This document shows, in pieces, positions 5,911-9,279 of a stretch of DNA of 9,279 nt (positions are counted from its first letter, which is position 1; each line of letters opens with the position of its first letter). The stretch lies in contig JAEZQN010000202.1 in the NCBI GenBank assembly GCA_023441145.1, positions 1-9,279 on the forward strand. The letters run 5' to 3'. Origin of the DNA: Bacillota bacterium. GTDB lineage: Bacteria > Bacillota > Clostridia > Lachnospirales > Lachnospiraceae. Both the position numbers and the translations under genes were made by a program. Below the pieces are notes generated by a model, which did no database searches, was not told where the DNA came from, and saw nothing but the letters and a program-made list of their open reading frames with translations.

Positions 5911-6606
5911 ATGAAAATGAAGGCTTTTAAGGCAGCCTTGCCTTATACCATCCCTATTTGTGTGGGATTTTTGTTTCTTGGCATGAGCTACGGTTTTTTA
6001 ATGAGAAGCAAGGGATTCTCCTTTGTTTACCCCATGCTAATGAGCTTCTTTATCTTTGCTGGGTCCATGGAATTTATCACGGTTAATTTATTATTGTCGG
6101 CATTCAATCCTATGTATGCCTTTTTTCTAGCCCTATTGGTGAACGCCCGTCATTTATTTTATGGGATATCCATGTTAGGGAAGTATAAGAATGTTGGATG
6201 GAAAAAATTCTATTTGATCTATGGTTTGTGTGATGAGTCCTTTACCATCAATTGTACCGTAAGTCCTCCTCCTGATGTAGACCGTGGATGGTTTATGCTA
6301 TTTGTCACCTTACTTAATCAAATCTATTGGGTGGCTGGTGCAACCTTAGGGGCACTCTTAGGTTATGTCATTCATTTTGATACCAAAGGCATTGAATTTG
6401 TCATGACAGCTCTCTTTGTCGTAATGTTTTTAAATCAATGGGAGGAAACAAAGGACCACAGGTCGGCTCTTGTTGGCCTTTTTTGTTCCCTTCTTTGTCT
6501 GTTGGTATTTGGAAGTGAAGGATTTATATTGCCTGCTATGGCATCTATTATACTGTGCTTTACCTTGGCTAGAAAGAAAATGACCAAAAAGGAGGAAACA
6601 CTATGA
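5911..6606 (+). CDS. azlC: AzlC-family branched-chain amino acid exporter, large subunit
   Basis: This is a 231-residue polytopic membrane protein, the normal length for AzlC. With AzlD it forms a two-subunit exporter; characterised members move branched-chain amino acids or their analogues, and others methionine. Family marks are PYTIPICVGFLFLGMSYG at the N-terminus, FAGSMEF (49-55), the highly conserved VNARHLFYG (77-85), the CDESF segment (107-111) and LNQWE (174-178). About five or six hydrophobic spans are visible up to residue 219, then a basic tail. The start is set at the ATG at 5911, because the protein from here aligns with the usual AzlC N-terminus and an AGAGG lies 10 bases upstream; the 23 extra residues from 5842 are polar and unlike the family. 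The gene overlaps azlD by ATGA. No Lrp-type gene is adjacent; the nearest regulators are the two XRE genes. Confidence 0.92.
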   Translation: MKMKAFKAALPYTIPICVGFLFLGMSYGFLMRSKGFSFVYPMLMSFFIFAGSMEFITVNLLLSAFNPMYAFFLALLVNARHLFYGISMLGKYKNVGWKKFYLIYGLCDESFTINCTVSPPPDVDRGWFMLFVTLLNQIYWVAGATLGALLGYVIHFDTKGIEFVMTALFVVMFLNQWEETKDHRSALVGLFCSLLCLLVFGSEGFILPAMASIILCFTLARKKMTKKEETL

Positions 6607-6929
6607 CAACAACACAAAGTGTAATAACGATTCTTGTAGTGGTATTTGGAACCATGGTGACAAGATTTCTTCCATTTCTCATTTTCCCAGAGACAAAGAC
6701 TCCACCACCTTATATAACATACTTAGGCAAGGTTTTACCCTATGCGGTCATCGGTCTGCTTGTAGTCTATTGCCTTAAAGATGCAGTCTTTAGTAAGTTT
6801 CATAGCTTTCCAGAGTTTATTGCCACCTGTTTTATTGTACTAATACATAGATGGAAAAAGAACACTCTGCTTAGTATTGGTGGCGGGACGGTGTTATATA
6901 TGATTTTGGTACAAACCTGTTTTAAATGA
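6603..6929 (+). CDS. azlD: AzlD-family branched-chain amino acid exporter, small subunit
   Basis: This is a 108-residue membrane protein, typical in size for AzlD. It has about four hydrophobic stretches: 7-28 with the signature TRFLPFLIF (20-28), 43-58 after YLGKVLP, 69-82, and 90-106 after the HRWKKNTLLSIGGG motif that marks the C-terminal part of the family. It partners AzlC in amino acid export. The start is firm: ATG within the azlC stop (ATGA overlap), with AAGGAGG 7 bases upstream. No terminator hairpin is apparent in the 40 bases after its stop, so some readthrough into the next regulator gene is possible. Confidence 0.92.
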   Translation: MTTTQSVITILVVVFGTMVTRFLPFLIFPETKTPPPYITYLGKVLPYAVIGLLVVYCLKDAVFSKFHSFPEFIATCFIVLIHRWKKNTLLSIGGGTVLYMILVQTCFK

Positions 6930-6948
6930 TAGGACTTAAAGTGAAAAG

Positions 6949-6977
6949 TGAGATTAGTATCCTGTAAAGCCTATAAA
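6949..6977 (+). promoter_or_regulatory. Possible promoter of the second XRE gene
   Basis: TGAGAT (6949-6954), a 17-base spacer and TATAAA (6972-6977) make a weak sigma-A-like promoter. Transcription would begin near 6984, directly before the GCAACC dyad, which would then sit where a repressor acts. Confidence 0.35.
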
Positions 6978-6987
6978 AGTAGCTGCT

Positions 6988-7036
6988 GCAACCACTGGTT
7001 GCGTAACTTCAAGGTTATCTTGGTAGAACGCAACCA
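6988..7036 (+). promoter_or_regulatory. GCAACC dyad and leader hairpin before the second XRE gene
   Basis: GCAACC-ACT-GGTTGC (6988-7002) is a perfect 6-bp inverted repeat, and a further GCAACC lies at 7030-7035. TGGTTGCGT (6996-7004) can instead pair with ACGCAACCA (7028-7036) over 9 bp, with an inner TAAC/GTTA stem (7004-7007 with 7014-7017). The two pairings exclude each other. The element could be an operator, an RNA leader switch, or both. Confidence 0.45.
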
Positions 7037-7076
7037 ACTGTTTGGCTATACTAATGGGAAAAGGAGGTATGAATGT

Positions 7077-7814
7077 ATGGAGTTTAAAGATTGTTTGATA
7101 GCAATTCGAAAAGCAAAAGGACTTAGTCAGGAAGCATTAGCTGATGAACTAGGAGTATCACGTCAAGCGGTTAGCAAATGGGAGAATGGAGATGCTATGC
7201 CTGACCTTAACAAACTACTTCTACTTGCTGATGCTTTGCAAACAAGTATTGACGAATTATGCGGCAGAGAGTACACAAAGAGTCTGGAAGAAAGTAATGC
7301 TAAAGAAGTGGCTGTAAAACCTAAGAAATCTCTAGTGTATCGCTTTGTGCTTGTAGGTGTATTGATTGTTGTAATCGGAGTGGGGAGCTTTTTTATCGGA
7401 ATGCAGCTTGGGAATGGTGATAAGGTTGTGAGTACTGTTAAGCCTGAGGATACTAGTAAGGTCAAGAGTACTGATAAGGCCGAGAATACTGTAGAAAAAG
7501 TAAAGTTGCCAGATACAGTAACAGCTACTCTTACGGATTTAAGGAGTGGAGGTAAATGTTCCTTTGTTCCAAGTATTATAAATAAGGATTGTCACTACGA
7601 GATATCGGTTACTAATAACTCAACTGGAAAATCATATTCTCGTGAGGCAGAATGTGTAGATGGAGTTTGTACAGGATATTTATTATTAGAGGAGCACTGC
7701 CTATATACAATCGTTGCTGTGATAAGTATTGGAGACGATTCTCGAAGTGTCTTATTAGCTAATAATGTGCAAGTAGATACGGATTCAATCTCCTGGAATC
7801 CTGTTGAGCAGTAA
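7077..7814 (+). CDS. Membrane-spanning XRE-family regulator with extracytoplasmic domain
   Basis: This is a 245-residue protein. Residues 7-61 are a Cro/C1 HTH (LSQEALADELGVSRQAVSKWENG as helices 2 and 3, then the LLLLADALQTSIDELCG ending). A charged linker follows, with one membrane helix at about 87-110. A Thr/Asp/Lys-rich low-complexity stretch covers 117-143, and an outer domain of about 100 residues has strand-like pattern and five cysteines (C161, C172, C193, C198, C208). The topology is DNA-binding inside, sensing domain outside, as in one-component membrane sensors. The outer domain is not one I recognise. The ATG at 7077 is chosen because AAGGAGG lies 9 bases before it and HTH proteins of this kind begin just so; the open frame upstream to 6948 includes the leader hairpin and is not coding. 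It stands between azlCD and an orphan membrane protein gene. Confidence 0.85.
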   Translation: MEFKDCLIAIRKAKGLSQEALADELGVSRQAVSKWENGDAMPDLNKLLLLADALQTSIDELCGREYTKSLEESNAKEVAVKPKKSLVYRFVLVGVLIVVIGVGSFFIGMQLGNGDKVVSTVKPEDTSKVKSTDKAENTVEKVKLPDTVTATLTDLRSGGKCSFVPSIINKDCHYEISVTNNSTGKSYSREAECVDGVCTGYLLLEEHCLYTIVAVISIGDDSRSVLLANNVQVDTDSISWNPVEQ

Positions 7815-7824
7815 TGAGCTTAAC

Positions 7825-7851
7825 TCTTTCTTTGTGGCACACGAAGTAAGA
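7825..7851 (+). terminator. Imperfect hairpin after the second XRE gene
   Basis: TCTTTCTTTGTG (7825-7836) pairs with CACGAAGTAAGA (7840-7851) around a GCA loop, with one T-T mismatch and one wobble. No T-run follows, so it is at best a weak terminator, or an mRNA end-protecting stem. Confidence 0.35.
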
Positions 7852-7870
7852 ATCCTAAATATAGTTTTAC

Positions 7871-7899
7871 TTGATAAATTCTCCTTTCTAACATAAAAT
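7871..7899 (+). promoter_or_regulatory. Sigma-A promoter of the orphan membrane protein gene
   Basis: TTGATA (7871-7876), a 17-base spacer and TAAAAT (7894-7899) differ from consensus at one position each. This is the best promoter in the window. Transcription would start near 7906, giving a leader of about 50 bases. Confidence 0.65.
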
Positions 7900-7957
7900 A
7901 AGCATACAAAAGCTGTATTTATATGGTAAATACTGTGCGAACTGAAAGGGGATTTTA

Positions 7958-8509
7958 ATGGAGGATAATAATTTTTCGGAGTCTGTAAATGAGAAGAAGA
8001 GAGTAAGATATCCTAAAGTCATACTATTCGGAGGTTTGGGTTTGGTCGTGATACTATTTATGACCATCCTGTTATGTAAAGTATTTTTAAAGGAACCCAA
8101 ACGAAATACTGAGTTAATGAAGATTGTGGAGCAGACAGATGCTTCTAGCATAAAGAATATATTAGGGGAGAATTATAAACAAACTAAGTTGACAGATGGA
8201 TTAGCGGAGGGATATGAAAATGTTGAGATTGACGGCTACCCTTATATTGATGTAGAACTTAGCTATGATAAAGAGGGTAATTTTAATCGTCTTTTCTTAT
8301 GTGTGACAAATCTAGACAAGAAGGACTATGAGACCTTTGTGAAAGATTTTATGGAGAAGTTTGGAGGAGCCTATACTTTTAAGACAAATGGAAGAAATAT
8401 GTTTGACTACTATTGGTATTTAAAAGATAATAGGGAGGTCTGTTTATCCTATTGTCAAGGAGAATATGGTCCATACTGGGTTATTATGAATGTATTTATT
8501 GAGAAGTAG
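7958..8509 (+). CDS. Single-pass membrane protein of unknown function
   Basis: This is a 183-residue protein. A polar, basic N-terminus (KKRVRYPK, 13-20) is followed by one membrane helix at about 20-44; the remainder should lie outside the cell. There is no signal peptidase or lipobox motif after the helix, so it probably stays anchored. The outer part begins with a helical stretch (TELMKIVEQTDASSIKNILG) and continues with alternating strands rich in Tyr and Trp (YPYIDVELSYD, MFDYYWYLKD, EYGPYWVIMNVF). This resembles small alpha/beta domains of secreted or anchored Gram-positive proteins, but I do not recognise a named family. The start is supported by GAAAGGGG 6 bases before the ATG and by a good promoter upstream. 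It ends 13 bases from the convergent LysR gene, with no visible terminator between them. Confidence 0.8.
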   Translation: MEDNNFSESVNEKKRVRYPKVILFGGLGLVVILFMTILLCKVFLKEPKRNTELMKIVEQTDASSIKNILGENYKQTKLTDGLAEGYENVEIDGYPYIDVELSYDKEGNFNRLFLCVTNLDKKDYETFVKDFMEKFGGAYTFKTNGRNMFDYYWYLKDNREVCLSYCQGEYGPYWVIMNVFIEK

Positions 8510-8522
8510 AGGAAAGGTAGAA

Positions 8523-9279
8523 CTAACTCTTACTGATATCAGAAGTTAATTTGATGAAATGCTTTAATGCAGCCGAAAGCCATTTGTTCTTATGATAGAA
8601 AAGTTGGCTATACATACACATAGTAAAGTCTACAACAGAAAGAGACTCTAACGTATGAGCTTCTAGCTCTTTCTCAACCGTATAACGTGGGAGTACAGAT
8701 ATTCCAAGATTAGCTTCTACAAATTTCTTGATGATTTCTGTACTACCTATTTCTAAAAAGACATTTGGGGAATAACCCAAAGACAAGATTAGATTAGTAA
8801 ATTCAGTTCGGTAGCTACAGTCCTTTTCTGTTAAGATAAAACGCTCATTTACGAGGTCTTCTAAATTTACCTCTTTTTTGCTTACAAGAGGATTTGACGG
8901 AGAGCAAACAATGACAATTGGACTTTCATAGATAAAGGCATTGATCCATTCCAATGGCTCGAGTTTATTATCAAAGGTCCAAAGAACATCTATTTGCCCT
9001 GAATTAAGCATATGGGATAGTTCGTGATAGGTACTAATTTTTATAACGGTATTTACTTCTGGGTATTCATGGTGATATTTGCTTAGTACATTTGGAAGAT
9101 GTGCTGTGCAAATGGATTCCAATATACCAATATGTAGCTCACCTCTTGGAATATCATCAGAGGTCAAATCCGCAATTGCATTTTTAGATTCATTAATAAT
9201 ATTTGCAGCATATTTTGAGAAGCGTACGCCCTCGTGGTTTACGCTTATTTGTCGTCCAATTCGATCAAAGAGTTGCACA
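8523..9279 (-). CDS. LysR-family transcriptional regulator (N-terminus beyond the window)
   Basis: About 251 residues are present. They begin inside the HTH domain at QLFDRIGRQISVNHEGVRF, the wing region that lies roughly 40-45 residues into a LysR protein, so the full protein would be about 295 residues, the family norm. The GTG at 9278 is therefore an internal valine codon, not a start. A linker helix (SKYAANIINESKNAI) follows, then the periplasmic-binding-like effector domain starting at RGELHIGILESICTAHLP, with FILTEKDCSYRTEF and the late NLGISVLPRYTVEKEL element. LysR proteins bind a small effector and usually control a divergent neighbour; that neighbour lies outside the window, so neither target nor ligand can be named. 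It is transcribed towards the plus-strand membrane protein gene with a 13-base gap. Confidence 0.9.
   Translation of the reverse strand, partial: VQLFDRIGRQISVNHEGVRFSKYAANIINESKNAIADLTSDDIPRGELHIGILESICTAHLPNVLSKYHHEYPEVNTVIKISTYHELSHMLNSGQIDVLWTFDNKLEPLEWINAFIYESPIVIVCSPSNPLVSKKEVNLEDLVNERFILTEKDCSYRTEFTNLILSLGYSPNVFLEIGSTEIIKKFVEANLGISVLPRYTVEKELEAHTLESLSVVDFTMCMYSQLFYHKNKWLSAALKHFIKLTSDISKS

Noticed and set aside
6948..7076. N-terminal extension of the second XRE protein
   Set aside because: It covers the probable promoter and the GCAACC dyad; a strong RBS precedes the ATG at 7077.
9276..9278. GTG as the start of the LysR gene
   Set aside because: The following residues match the wing of the LysR HTH, so the codon is internal and the gene is cut by the window edge.

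Overview
The window looks like a piece of a low-GC Gram-positive (Bacillota) chromosome, most likely a Lachnospiraceae-type clostridium. The reasons are the A/T-rich codon use, strong AGGAGG ribosome binding sites throughout, a classical lipoprotein signal, an OmpR/HAMP-less kinase pair, and small XRE regulators with membrane segments. The genus is inferred from family resemblance only. No insertion sequence, phage gene, tRNA, rRNA or CRISPR array is visible.

Layout. (1) 1-3899 is an operon-like block on the plus strand: the possible last codons of an upstream gene, a 644-residue lipoprotein of the Cthe_2159-like beta-helix 'carbohydrate-binding' family with a Pro/Gly/Glu/Met-rich repeat tail, an OmpR-type response regulator and a sensor histidine kinase. 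Ribosome binding sites overlap the preceding stop codons, and an ATGA overlap joins regulator and kinase. (2) 3936-4782 is a self-contained two-gene unit with its own promoter and terminator: an MNT-type nucleotidyltransferase and a HEPN-domain protein, overlapping by ATGA. (3) 4829-5824 holds a small double-membrane-span zinc-ribbon protein and a small XRE regulator anchored by an N-terminal membrane helix, closed by a hairpin. (4) 5845-6929 holds azlC-azlD, a two-subunit branched-chain amino acid exporter, again joined by ATGA. (5) 6972-7814 holds a second membrane-tethered XRE regulator, with its HTH at the N-terminus and a helix in mid-protein; its leader has a GCAACC dyad and a nested hairpin. 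(6) 7871-8509 holds a single-pass membrane protein of unknown function behind a good sigma-A promoter. (7) 8523-9279 is the 3' part of a convergent LysR-type regulator on the minus strand that runs out of the window.

How the parts fit. The two-component pair probably controls, or responds to, the envelope function of the lipoprotein operon, which likely extends upstream. The MNT-HEPN pair fits a toxin-antitoxin or nucleotide-modifying module. The two XRE proteins place their HTH and membrane helix in opposite order, yet both leaders carry repeated GCAAC(C) words, so they may be autoregulated or share a site. The rest reads as ordinary chromosomal genes. The least-described parts are the repeat-tailed lipoprotein with its kinase, the atypical HEPN pair and the membrane-tethered regulators.
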